64,000 bases of DNA. Origin: Dugong dugon (taxonomy: Eukaryota > Chordata > Mammalia > Sirenia > Dugongidae). The notes under the pieces were generated by a model that saw nothing but the letters and a program-made list of their open reading frames with translations, was not told where the DNA came from and searched no databases. Below, in pieces: positions 45,703 through 56,630 of the stretch (its first letter is position 1; each line of letters opens with the position of its first letter). The DNA is taken from contig CM057462.1 in NCBI GenBank assembly GCA_030035585.1, forward strand, positions 96,865,234-96,929,233, written 5' to 3'. A program made the translations under genes and the position numbers.

Positions 45703-46252
45703 TGTTGTTGTCACTAGCTGATGCTGAATCAACCACAACTTATGGAGAACCCATGTACAACAGAACAAAACACTGCTGGGCCCTGTGTCATCCCCGTGAC
45801 TGGTCGTGATCCACAAGGTCTTCACTAGATGATTTTCAGAAATAGACCGTCAGGCCTTTCTTCCTAGTCCATCTTAGTCTGAAAGCTCTGCTGAAACTTG
45901 TTCAGCATCATAGCAACATGCAAGCCTCCAGTGACAGGAGTGGTGGCTGGGCACGAGGTGCACTGGCCAGGAATTGAACCCAGGTCTCCCATGTGGAAGG
46001 TTCCTGGATGGCGCAAGGTATTTGCAACTGGATGCTAACCTAAAGGTTGGTGGCTCAAACCCACTCAGTGGCTCCACAGAAAAAAGGTCTGGCAAACTGC
46101 TTCCGTAAAGATTACAGCCAAGAAAACCCTATGAAGCAGTTCTACTCTGTAACACATGGGGTTGCCATGAGTTGGGACCGACTTCACTACAGCTAACAAC
46201 AAATCTCACATGGAAAGTGAGATTTCCACCACTATACCAACAATGCCCCCTC
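45703..46252 (-). mobile_element. tRNA-Gly-headed SINE, split by an AfroSINE
   Basis: On the minus strand the head 'GCATTGTTGGTATAGTGGTG' continues, across the nested SINE, to 'GGAGACCTGGGTTCAATTCC' and 'TGGCCAGTGCACC', the order of tRNA-Gly with A and B boxes. The body has 'TGTTGCTATGATGCTGAAC' and 'GACTAGGAAGAAAGGCCTG'. The end is RTE-like, with 'GCAGTGTTTTGTTCTGTTG'. The nested unit at 46000-46203 lies in the head. Confidence 0.75.
46000..46203 (+). mobile_element. AfroSINE nested in the tRNA-Gly SINE
   Basis: 'gttcctggatggcgcaaggt' to 'actacagctaacaacaa'. Flanks 'tctcccatgtggaag' (45985-45999) and 'tctcacatggaaag' (46204-46217) are a diverged target duplication. Confidence 0.88.
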
Positions 46253-47745
46253 TCAAAGCTCTAGTACCTTAAAAAACAGAATTAAAACTAGTAAAGACAA
46301 TGTCGGCCTAATCTATGGTAGTGGTAGTGTTTCTTTAAGTTAATTCTGAATAGGGCTGGCTCAGTTTTCAATGCCAAGAGGTTTGCTTCCAGGCAGTTTG
46401 GACCTAGCTGCCATGGAGAAAATACTGTGGACATTAATAAAACACCTCAGAGAAGACCCAGAAGGAAGCACAGATCCCTCCTGCCAGGAGTCTCCAATAC
46501 ATTTGGATTTTCTGGGTGCTTCGCCAATATGGGTGCTTTTCAGAAGAGCAGTGTTTTCCTTCATGAATGAGCCCCATTTATCATGATGTGCTAAGTGGTC
46601 AGTGTTTGCTCCAAATGCCATTCTCCCAGCCCTCTGGCATTTTCCCAGGGGGACAGTGAATGCCACCCTGCAGAGACCAGTATCTCTCTCTGTGAATTCC
46701 ACCTCTCTCTCCTTTACTTGGCCTCTTAACAAAACTCGGCCTCAGAGAGTTAGTCAACTGGCATTCATCTATTCTGTCTTTTCTCCTTTTCTTAAGGCAT
46801 AATCTTTCTGAAGCTTTTTACACGTGAGACTTTGAAACTCCTGTATAAAAACAAGATTTTATTAATCTCTAATCACTTGAGAAATAAGTCAGACATCGTA
46901 CAGTTCAAGGATTTGGTTAAATGCTAACATTAGAGATTACATAAATAGAAAACTTTGATCGGACTCAGTTCTGCCCTTTTACCACCTCAATATATGAAAT
47001 GCAATAAATCATATACAAGTCCTCGTGAACTTTTTTTTTACATGCGTAAGTTATTTCTTTGAAGCTTAAGAGCTTTGATGCTTGTGACGTGGAATCCTAT
47101 TTAATTGTTTAGGAATTTAAGTTGTTAGGTGGCTTATTTAAAAGTGGAAAATGATAGATATTGATTATTAAGCATTTGTCATCTAAGTCAAAAGCTTTCT
47201 CTCTCACACACACACCTTTTGTTTTTTAAACAGCAAATTTGGATTCCTAAAGTATGTCTGTCTAAGAACTTAGTTCCACTGTAGTCTTCACATACTATTC
47301 ACAAGGCTTCACAAGTGGCTTCCTTTCTTCCTCTGTTCTTCTGAACACCGAACATGGGAAGAGGCAACATCAACGATAATACTGGTGACATACTGAACGG
47401 CCTCAAATTCCTGCACTCTCTGCAAAGAAAGCTTCACCACTAAGCCCTCTCCCTGATGCCCTCAAATACTGTTTTACTTATTTTCTCTTCACTCAGTCTA
47501 GTTGGGGAAGGATTTTGTTAACAGTTCTTTGGCCAGTTTCAGTATAGGGTTTCTGGCATTAGTCAGGGTTACAGTATTTCAAAGGCACAAATTCCAGAAG
47601 ATATTTCTCTATTTTAACTTTTACTTCTCTTTTTTTCCTGTCATTGAAAAACTAAGAGGAAAAAAAATGCAACAGAGACATACAGCCACAAAAACATTTC
47701 TACTCAGCTTAAACCCAACAACCAAAAGAAAAAAGAAAACAACAA
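46253..47745. other. No gene recognised; repeat-poor 46330-46760
   Basis: The first part is of even composition, with open frames on both strands (123 codons minus, 71 and 66 plus) but no domain. The rest is AT-rich. A weak candidate for conserved non-coding sequence. Confidence 0.3.
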
Positions 47746-47791
47746 ACCAAACCTGTTGCCGTCGAGTTGAATCTGACTCATAGTGACCCCA
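47746..47791 (-). repeat. AfroSINE tail fragment
   Basis: 'cctgttgccgtcgagttgaa' and 'ctgactcatagtgacccc', preceded by A-rich sequence. Confidence 0.8.
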
Positions 47792-47916
47792 GGATTATTA
47801 AAATCCCAAACTGGGGACTTGCAGATCCTGAACCCCTTATCACAAATAACAAAGTCTTATAAATGACTCATCTCCACTGAACTTGAACTTGGGTCATTTT
47901 TTTTTTCTTCCAGTTT

Positions 47917-48063
47917 TGTTGTTGTTAGGTGCCTTCGAGTAGTTCCCAACTCACAGTGACCCCATGTGACAGAGAAGAACTACCCCATGGGGTTTACTAG
48001 GCTATAATCTTTATGGGAGCAGGTGGTTAGGTCTTTTCTCCCATTGAGCGACCAGGTGGGTTC
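47917..48063 (-). mobile_element. AfroSINE, 5'-truncated
   Basis: RTE-class tail 'ttgttgttgttaggtgcctt' to 'ccattgagcgaccaggtggg'. The head is missing. Confidence 0.85.
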
Positions 48064-48799
48064 ATTTCCTTGTGTGAAAATGTGGCAGACGCTATGGTTG
48101 TCTACCCACCAAACAGTCCTAGCATCTTCCTAAGAGAACGTCAGTCTGTTGGGTAGAGTTTGAGATTCTATGATCTCAGGAAAGGTTGGAAGCCCTGGTC
48201 TCAAGGTGGGCATGTGCCCTGTTCAATCCAATGAGGCCCGAAGGAAAATTTTCTGTGAGGATGCTAGAGAAGGTTTTTGCTTCCTCAGAAAAAGACAGGA
48301 GCAGGGTGATAAGCAGCTCCCTTTCCAGCTGTCTCGTTGGATCACAACTTTGAAACTGGTTATGAGACACAGAACTGTGATAGCCATTAGATGACCACAA
48401 GGAAGCAAGTCTAAATTTGAAATATTCAACACAGCAAAGTGGTTGGATCAGAGAGACAAAAAGAGCATAGTTCTTTAAAGGAAACCAACAGAAGTAGCTT
48501 AAGATGTGGAAAAATAACCCCTACTTGTTAGGGTCACCATTAGTCAGATTTTTTTCTGTTACTTGTAGCCTTGATACATGAGTTGACAAAAGAGAGGTTT
48601 ATGGTTTCTTAATTTGGTCTCCTCTAAGAAAATCTGCTTAGCAAACATCAAGCTAATATGGTAAAAATAACTTGCTCTAGATGTATTTATATTTAGCCCA
48701 GAGGCCCTCAGTCTTTCTCAATCCAAAGTGACCGCTCCATTTATCTATCCATCCAATCATCCACCTATTTTTTTCTTTTCTTTTTTTCCCAATAACCAA
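48064..48799. other. No gene recognised
   Basis: Unique. Overlapping frames at 48170-48432 on both strands show no domain. Confidence 0.35.
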
Positions 48800-49020
48800 C
48801 TGCTGAGCCCCTTCTCTATGCCACACACTGCACTAGGCACTGGGGATATAAAACAACTCAAAGGGCAAAAAACACTATAACTATTTTAGCGATAAGGACA
48901 CTGAGAATCAGAGGGTTCAAGTGCTTCCCCAAAAGCTATCAGTTTAAAGGTGGCAGAGTTAGGATTCAAACCCGGGACCGTCTGACTCCACAGCCTTTAG
49001 GCTTTCCACTAAGCCATCAC
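48800..49020 (-). repeat. MIR
   Basis: 'actgcactaggcactgggga', 'gtggcagagttaggattcaa' and 'ccgtctgactccacagcct'. Confidence 0.8.
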
Positions 49021-49274
49021 TTTGTTAGTCTAATTCAGAAAAATAAAAACTGTATTGCTTTTCAGTATTCTACAGTTTTGACTGGTCTTCCCCTCCCCCT
49101 GCCCCAGTAAATCTATAGTTACATTGATCCATATCTGGACATTTGCTGTACCCAGACCAAGTGTTCATTTTTCACCAGGAAGTCTGACTGACACCATGTC
49201 ACAGGATGACAAAACCAGCATGATGATTTCTGTCTCCACAGTACTCATCTCACTTGTAATTACCTGTTTGCCGC

Positions 49275-49702
49275 TGTATTAGTTTCCCAGGGCAGCTGTA
49301 AAAAAAAAATACCACAAACTGGGTGGCTTATAGGAAAGGAATTTTTTTGTCTCACAGTTCTGAATGCTGGGAGTCCGAAATCAGGGTGTCTGCTGTGTCA
49401 ATTCCTTCTGCAGCTTTCAGGAAAATTCTGTTCCATGCCTCTCTCCTAGCTTTGGTAGCCCCAGACATTCCTTAGCTTGTAGCTGCAGCATCACAAGCTA
49501 TTCTTCCTGTCTGTCTCTGCTGTCTTTTGCTCTTTTATAGGATACCACTCAGGCTGGATTAGGAGCCACCCTACTCCAGTATGACCTCATGTTAACTTAT
49601 ACCATCTTCAAAGACCCTATTTCCAAACAAGGTCACACTCACAGGTACAAGGTTAGGACTTCAACATTTTTCACAGGAAGAGGGGCCACAATTTAATCCA
49701 CA
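49275..49702 (+). mobile_element. MLT1-type MaLR LTR
   Basis: Starts 'tgtattagtttcccagggca', contains 'accacaaactgggtggctta' and 'agaccctatttccaaacaag', and ends 'caatttaatccaca'. A solo LTR of an ancient ERVL-MaLR family, decayed, without internal sequence. Confidence 0.85.
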
Positions 49703-49724
49703 AGAGCCATCTTTAAGTACTGTG

Positions 49725-49825
49725 AGTCAAGGACCATTTGTACCTTGCTTACCAGTGCCTGGCATACTGCCTGGCCCATGATAGGTCCTCCATACATATC
49801 TGCTGATTGAATGAATGAAGAAAAA
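49725..49825 (+). repeat. L2 3' end
   Basis: 'cagtgcctggcatactgcct' and 'ctgattgaatgaatgaag'. Confidence 0.6.
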
Positions 49826-49969
49826 TAAGTCAAAGTATAAGATACTGTCTCAGGATATCCTAGATGCCATTTCTTAGACTCTTTAATTTAATGAGCTGAC
49901 ATCACTTCAGAGACTTGGCAGAGAATCCCATTCCAGAAGGTGCTTAAAAAGTTGCTGACTAAGCTCTCT

Positions 49970-50300
49970 GTACAATGATGTCTATAGCAAATATGTTCCT
50001 AACCGTGAAACACTGGAAACAATTCAAATGTCCAGTATTTTAAGAAAAGTTAAACCAAGGGCCACTTACCAGTGCAGGGATTACTTTATTGCCATTGTAA
50101 GGAGGAGGATGTGGAGTGTGAGGACACAGGAAAAGGGCAACATGAATCAAGGTCAGAGGCAAAAGCAGACCAGCAAACAGAATGTAAACACTCATTCCAG
50201 GTATGCAAAAATATGTGCACGGGAGCTGACTGGGGTTAGAGTGACTCCTAAGGAGAGTTCTTATCTTAAGTGTACAATAAAAATTCAGAATAAAAAAAAT
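49970..50300 (+). repeat. Old L1 3' end
   Basis: 'gtgaaacactggaaacaatt' and 'aatgtccagtattttaag' recall the L1 ORF2 end. It closes with an A-rich tail. Confidence 0.5.
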
Positions 50301-50554
50301 AAGTCTTTGACAACTGTTCTTCTGTCTACTATTTTATCTCCACACTTACACCAGCCCTTTCTATGATCAATGTTACAGAATTCTTATAAAATGCATGCTC
50401 ACAATTTGACATGTGACCAGTTTTGAAAAGCATGTCTTCTGTGCGCCTGTGATGAAAATGAATGGCCTACTGATAAAAGACATCCATTTGTATTCTAGGC
50501 TAAACATGTACATTGTCCCCAGTGCCTGAAGGCAGCATGACAGTGAATGCTGAG

Positions 50555-50612
50555 TTTGTGTCTGTGTGTCAGTGTGTGTGTGTGTGTGCCTGTCTGTCTG
50601 TCTGCCTGTCTG
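50555..50612. repeat. (TG)n / (TCTG)n microsatellite
   Basis: A TG run, then TCTG units with CCTG interruptions. Confidence 0.9.
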
Positions 50613-50744
50613 AAAAGCCCAATACATGACCCTTTCCACATTGCACAGTCACATAACCCAGTCTTTGCTTTGCACGGACATCTATTCCTTGCTGAGGCTG
50701 GCACGCTCAGGATGCTGTTTGTTTGCTGTTTGTCCACTATCCAA

Positions 50745-51645
50745 AAGTAGAGTATTCCTATGAAACCCTTCACAAGCCGAGATGGTGTAAAGTGAAGAAG
50801 CAAGTACCATTAATTTAAATGAGAACAATTTTTGAGCGTTCCCAAACTCAAAAAATAACCTACTAAATCATACCAAATAACACAAAACCTAAAATAACAC
50901 TAACATAAAGTGGTTAAGAGCTCAGCTGCTAACCAATAGGTCAGCAGTTCGAATTCACCAGTTGCTCCTTGGAAACCATATGGGGCAGTTCTACTCTGTC
51001 CTACAGGGTCACTATGAGTCAGAAATCAACTCGACAGCAATGAGTTTGGGTTTGGTTATACTAAAAACAGGAATGATATGACAAATACACAGCCTACAGA
51101 AAGTAGAAATAACATATGTTGTAGCTGCAGTGTATTTCACAGCTTTCAAGATTCTCTCTGAGTGTAAACAGTAGAAATGGTGGACGCAGGCAAGTTCAAC
51201 TAGCACACAATGTCTTTATTTTGTTCACCACGATTGAAACACTTAATTACTTCCAGTTTTACGCTAAGTGTAACACCTTTGGCTTTTATGATATCTTAGG
51301 ACACATCTTGCTAACGGACGCACAAAATAAATCAAGATAGAGCACAAATGCTCACAGATACAGCTCAAGGCTATGGTGCCTTGATGCTGAGATGCTGAGT
51401 GTAGTTCTCAGGAAGGAGCTTGGCAACGTCACTCTTGTTGCCAGGGTGTGCACTGCCTCTTTAATGGCTTGCTGCAAAGCAAAGGTTGAACGCTATTTCT
51501 GCTTTTCGCCTTTTTTCGTAAAAGCAAAAGTCCTCTTTGAATTTCTTTTGGTTAGCAAAAACAGGTATTAACGTATGTCTTTTGTAAAAGTGAAGTTTTG
51601 TAAAGTGAACTTCCAAAAAGGGGGGGGGGGCTACCTGTATTTCCA
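50745..51645. mobile_element. Old DNA-transposon-like repeat, family unknown
   Basis: 'ttcacaagccgagatggtgt' with 'aaagtgaagaagcaagtacc' on the left, and 'aatggcttgctgcaaagcaa' with 'taaagtgaacttccaaaaag' on the right, recall a dispersed mammalian repeat. An AfroSINE interrupts it. The ends are not defined. Confidence 0.35.
50909..51057 (+). mobile_element. AfroSINE, short class
   Basis: 'gtggttaagagctcagctgc', B-box 'cagttcgaattcacc', ending 'gcaatgagtttgggtttggt'. The head is slightly short. Confidence 0.88.
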
Positions 51646-51709
51646 CACTTTTCCTTTGGCTAGCTCTGGCTTATTCAAGAATTCCTGATCTTGGGTATAC
51701 TACCCTCTA

Positions 51710-52000
51710 GTAACAATAGCAACAACGGGTACCTTTTATTGACTATTTTACTGCATACAAGGCACAGTTGTAAGTGCTTTTCTACAAGACCCATTTCAAA
51801 TTTTTTTTTTTTGCCACTTTAACCCCAGACACAAGCAGAATAAATGACATATACAGTAGGTGCTCAACAAATATATGTTTACTAACTGAATTAGACATTA
51901 CTTCACTTAACTCTCATATCCACACTATGAAAGAGGTATTATAATTACCAACATTTTACAGATGGAGAAACTGAGGCACAGGGAGGTAAAATCAGTTGCT
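51710..52000 (-). repeat. MIR pieces
   Basis: 'ggcacagttgtaagtgcttt' at 51762 and 'ttttacagatggagaaactg' at 51954 are reverse MIR parts with unrelated sequence between. Confidence 0.55.
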
Positions 52001-52759
52001 TAATGGGTACCATTTTGCTAAGGTGAACAGAAATGGTTTAGTCAGCTTCCTACCTCAGCTCACCTCATTTCAATCCCTGGCTTACTCTAACCTGAAATAT
52101 TATACTTTTATGAGTATAAAATTAACTCTTAAAACACAAAAAGTCAACCTTACCAAAGTAATTTCTAAAATTATTTTTCTGCTCACACCTAACTTATATT
52201 GCCATTAAGATACAGGCCCTTGACAGGCAGACATCCCTACCCTTTATATTTCACTGAAGGATGGGAATACTCTCCCTAACATAAGGGCTAAGCGCAAGAC
52301 AAGATGATGGAGAGGGAGGCTTGCAGCTGCTTGTTGAACTCTTTCAGACTCAATTCATAGTTGAGTCAAGCGGCATGAAACCATAAATTAAATCAGCTGT
52401 GAAAAAAACAACCATTAACAACAGAAAAATAAAACTTAACACTCCAGAACTGAAACCTACAGAAGCCCAATCAGGGGTATGTGGCTTAGACAGAGGGGTC
52501 CCTTACTGCGGCCATTCTGACTTTTAGAAAAGCTTCAAGCTATTTATTCAAACTTTCCAGACTTTGCCTAAGGAAGTTCTGACCTAAAAAACAGGGTGGG
52601 AGATGGTAGGAGTTCCAGTCAACAGAGATGCTGCCTCCGTGGTGTTCTGTAATGTAGGCAAACAGCATTTAATAAGAAAATCATCACCTCAGATCAAAGA
52701 CCTTTCTGAGGTGACTGAGCAAGCCAGGCTCTTCATGTTCTATTGTGAACAGGGCTGAG
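52001..52759. other. No gene recognised
   Basis: AT-rich unique sequence. Confidence 0.35.
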
Positions 52760-53190
52760 ATGATGAGGATCTCTGCTGCCACTGGATTATTGCAATGGCC
52801 TTGAAGCAAGCCTCGCTGACTCAAACGCTCCCTCCTCAGATCCTTCCCATTCACCAGGCCAGTCTACTTTTCCCTAAACTCCACTTTCAGTCCTTTGCTC
52901 AAGAACTTACGTGGGTTCCTTTGTATCTCCTGCATCAGTCTGCCCCCCTCTGTTTGCTTTCCAATTCCGCACACAACATGGGGCCACTTGGCCTAATCAA
53001 CCTCTTCCTTGCTCTACTTCGGTGACTTTCCTTCCTATCCTCTTCCTCCCCTTACAGTTATCTCTTACCCTCATCTGTACCAGTATTATCCCTGCCTATA
53101 ACGCCCCCATCCAAGTGAATCCTGTCAGGCCCTACCAACTCTATCCCCTCCAAGGAGACTTCCTCGCCAACTCTGACTTTCAATGACCTT
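52760..53190 (+). repeat. Diverged L2
   Basis: 'ctgccactggattattgcaa' and 'tccaaggagacttcctcgcc' lie in L2 order. The middle part is diverged and accounts for the open frames here. Confidence 0.4.
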
Positions 53191-53268
53191 TGTGTATGTT
53201 AAGCTGTTTTGTAGAAAAGAGCAGGCTCCCTCGGGTGACCTCAAATGTTAGAAGTTTATTATAAGAAT

Positions 53269-53474
53269 GGAGTATCTGGGTGGTGCAAATGGTTAAAGTA
53301 CTCAGCCACTAACTGAAAGGTTAGAGGTTCGATTCAACCCAGAGGTGCCTTGGAAAAAAGGCCTGGCAATATATTTCTGAAAAATCAGCCATTGAAAACC
53401 CTGTAGAACACAGTTCTACTCTGATACACATGGGGTCACCATGAGTAGGAGTGAACTCGATGGCAACTGGATGG
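53269..53474 (+). mobile_element. AfroSINE
   Basis: 'ggagtatctgggtggtgcaa' to 'gatggcaactggatgg'. Flanks 'ttattataagaat' (53256-53268) and 'ttattataaggat' (53475-53487) are the target duplication. Confidence 0.9.
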
Positions 53475-53487
53475 TTATTATAAGGAT

Positions 53488-54063
53488 ATATATGACAACA
53501 AGAGCCACGGAGGCAGGCTTCATGGAGACCAAAAAAATATTTCAAGAACTGAGAGACTCTAAGGTAGTTTTTAGGGACTGGATTCTTTGGTCTCCCTGTC
53601 AGTCAGCAGCAGTAGTGTGTGATTCCCCATAGCGATAATGACTCAGGTTTTCTTTCTCTGCTTCTACTGCTCCTGCCATACATCTTGGGTCTCCACTCTG
53701 CATCTGTTTACTCATCATTTCTGATAACTAAGAGCTTGCCTCATAGCCTCTGTGTGATTGTCTTTCCAGCCACACAGTAGAACATCACCTGCCAACTCTC
53801 CCTGTCCTGGGAGTCTTTCATACACAAATTCTTGTAAAGAATCCATCTGGGCCTTCAAATTGGGCTGAGATTTTCATGGTAGGTCATATTGCTTGTCAGC
53901 ATATGGCTGCCTTAGAGTCAGCGGTTCTTGATCAAATCAGCTGTGGCTAAGAGGGAAGGGGAGGGGGAGAAGTCACACTAGTTTGAAACATGGCTCTCAC
54001 TTTTAAGGATCAGCCTTGGTCTACCTTCCTCAGCAGAAACAGGAACACCTTAGAGGGGCTATA
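53488..54063. other. No gene recognised
   Basis: Unique. The short frames in this stretch show no domain. Confidence 0.35.
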
Positions 54064-54272
54064 GGAGTCCCTGGGTGGTGTAAACCATTAATGTGTTTGG
54101 CTGCTAACCTGAAAGGTTGGATACTCAAGTCCACCCAGAGGCATCTCAGAAGAAAGGTCTTGCAATCTACTTCTGAAAAACTAGCTATTGAAAACCCTAT
54201 GGAGCATAGTTCTACTCTGACACACAGGGGACATCATGAGTCAGAGATGACTCAATGGCAACTGGTTACTGA
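54064..54272 (+). mobile_element. AfroSINE
   Basis: 'ggagtccctgggtggtgtaa' to 'ggcaactggttactga'. Flanks 'tagaggggctata' (54051-54063) and 'tagaggggctaca' (54273-54285) are the target duplication. Confidence 0.92.
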
Positions 54273-54285
54273 TAGAGGGGCTACA

Positions 54286-54577
54286 GCCAGGGCAGACACG
54301 TTCATCTGTCTCTCTGATGAACCTATCTTCTTCACTTCTCTAATGCACTTAGAATCACAAACATCCCCAGGCTTGGTCACTTACTACAAAGCATTATGCA
54401 CTATTCTGCAGTTATTCTATTCCTATTTGTCTTGAATTCATACCTAACTTTTAAGTGTCAATCAATATAGAACCACAGTGATATCACAGTGTCAGCATGC
54501 ATGAAATTCATTAGAGGAGGGACTTTGTTTAAGCTGATGTATACTAGTGACAAGATCTGTTTACACATATCTCTAAT
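54286..54577. other. No gene recognised
   Basis: Unique sequence up to the hAT terminus. Confidence 0.35.
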
Positions 54578-54735
54578 ACAGCAGTTCTCAAACTTTTTGG
54601 TCTAAGACCTCTTTACACTCTTAAAAACTGAGAACCCAAAAGGCTTTTGTTTATATAGGGTAATTGACTGTTACATACTGTTAGAAATTAAAACTGAGAA
54701 ATTAAAAAAAAAATTAATTCATTAAAAATACAACT

Positions 54736-56630
54736 AAAAATGGCGCTCTAGGCAGAAGCACCACGCCGTCCCTCCACAGCAAAGATCCGAAAAACTAAGC
54801 CGAACAGAGAATACAACAATCCTGAAACGCTAAAACATCAAATGAAGAGATAAAGAACTCAGCCAAGCACCAAATGGACTGAGAAAACTGACAGAGAACG
54901 GAGAGCGAGGAGAATTCATGCAGAGGTCCCCTACCAGCTAACACAGTGCGGATCCACCATCTTGGACTCCTATCGGAGACCAGCAAACAGGGGTACGAGA
55001 AAGCAGCCTCACAGAGCGTCCAGCGGGAGACAAAACAACTGGTAATTTGCGGTGTGCGCTTTCCCACCCCCCACCCCTCTTTGCCCCAGCTTGGCCTCCT
55101 CTGCTTCCCACGGCCATGGTCTCTTGATCGGGAAGCGCCAGCTGCTTGGATTCCACACACCCAAGTGCGGCTCTCTGGGTGCCATTTGTTGGATGCTAGT
55201 GTTGCTTTTTTTTTTCTACTTCTTTTGATTTCTCACTTGCCTCTCACCACCTCCCCCTCCTTTCACTCGAGTGCCTTGCTCCATGTGCCATCTTTGCTTC
55301 TTCCTGAGGGGCTCCAGAGTGCCGGCAATTCGTGATATATGCTTTCCCACTCTTTACCCTTCTTCAGCCACACTCAGCCCCTTCTGCTTCCCGCGGTCAC
55401 AGTCTCTTCTCCAGAAACACCAGCCCGCACTAGCTGGCTCTCTGAGTGCCATTTGTTGCCTGCTGGTGTTGCTTTTTTCTTTTCCGGCTTCTTTTGATTT
55501 CTTGCTTCCCTCTCGCCGCCTCACACTCCTTTCGCTCGAGTGCCTGGCTCCGTGCGCCATCTTTGCTTCTTCCTGAGGGGCTGCGGAGCTCCATTCGAGT
55601 GTGGAGCTGCTTCCCGGTCTTGGCTACGGTGCTGGTGGGATCCCGGGACTTGTTCGTTTGTTTGTTTTCAATTGTTTGTTTTCTTTTTCTTTTCTTGAGT
55701 TGGGAGCCCTTTCTGGCCAGGTGGAGCTATGTGGCAAGGAACTCCCCTTCAGCTTCCACAGCCGTGCAGAGGGATCACTGAAGGCATTTCCTTTTTCGTT
55801 GGTATATTTTTTTTTTTCTGTTTTCTTGGGGGGGGTCTTTCTTGTTCTTTTTTTTTTTTTTAATTTGTTTTGTTTTCTTTTCCCTCTTTTTCCCTTTTTG
55901 TCTTTCTTCATTGCTCAGTTTCTCGTCCCTCTATAACCTTCTTCTCTTTCTGTTCCCTGAATACCACGTGTTGTATACCTCTACGCCTTCTAGCCAAGCT
56001 GTACTGCAACACCTGAGAGCGACTTCCCCAGATCTCATAGCTGCATCGGTGGGATCCCTGGGAAGTTTGCAGTTCTTTAACCTTCCTGATTTTTATTTAT
56101 TCATTCTATTCTTTTCTTCCTCTTCCCCTTTCTATATTTCTCCATTTCGTAGTCTCTCATCTCTCCATTCAAACGGCAAGCTCCCCTAGCATTCTTTTTT
56201 GTTTGTTTGTATTTTTTGGCTCCTGTTCCTCCTGCCTCTCTCCCATACCCATCTTAGCTCCACACATGACAATTTCCCCGCTGCATCCTGCCTACCTGCA
56301 CCATGCGCTTCACATCACACCACCAAGCAGCACAGGCATGGCCTACTGGAAAGTGCCCTGCACTGATTACCAACCCGCTCTAGTGGCTGTAGTAAGTGCC
56401 ACAAACAACCCATCCCAGTAACTCCTCTTCAGCTAGACCTGCCCTGCTGTACCATATCTGAGTGACTGACCCTGCCAGTTGGAGAAGGAAGCAAAAAGTA
56501 TTGAGCGCACAGATGAGCAAACAACAAAGAACACACAACCTGCCTGCTCAGATATAGTCAAACTTTTTTTTTTAAAAAAGGGAAGAAACAAACAAATCTA
56601 CAATCAATAAACGAGAAAAATAACTACTGA
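54736..56630 (+). promoter_or_regulatory. L1 5' UTR with two tandem units
   Basis: Units at 55041-55323 and 55324-55590 are homologous: each has 'ctttcccac' near its start, 'gtgccatttgttg' in the middle, and 'catctttgcttcttcctgag' with 'gggct' at its end. The remainder is pyrimidine-rich. L1 5' UTRs hold an internal RNA polymerase II promoter, and tandem units are known in some lineages (mouse monomers). Promoter activity here is inferred. Confidence 0.75.

Noticed and set aside
55446-56189. Frames of 111-115 codons rich in F, L and S
   Set aside because: They come from the pyrimidine-rich L1 5' UTR and look membrane-like only because of TTT/CTT codons.
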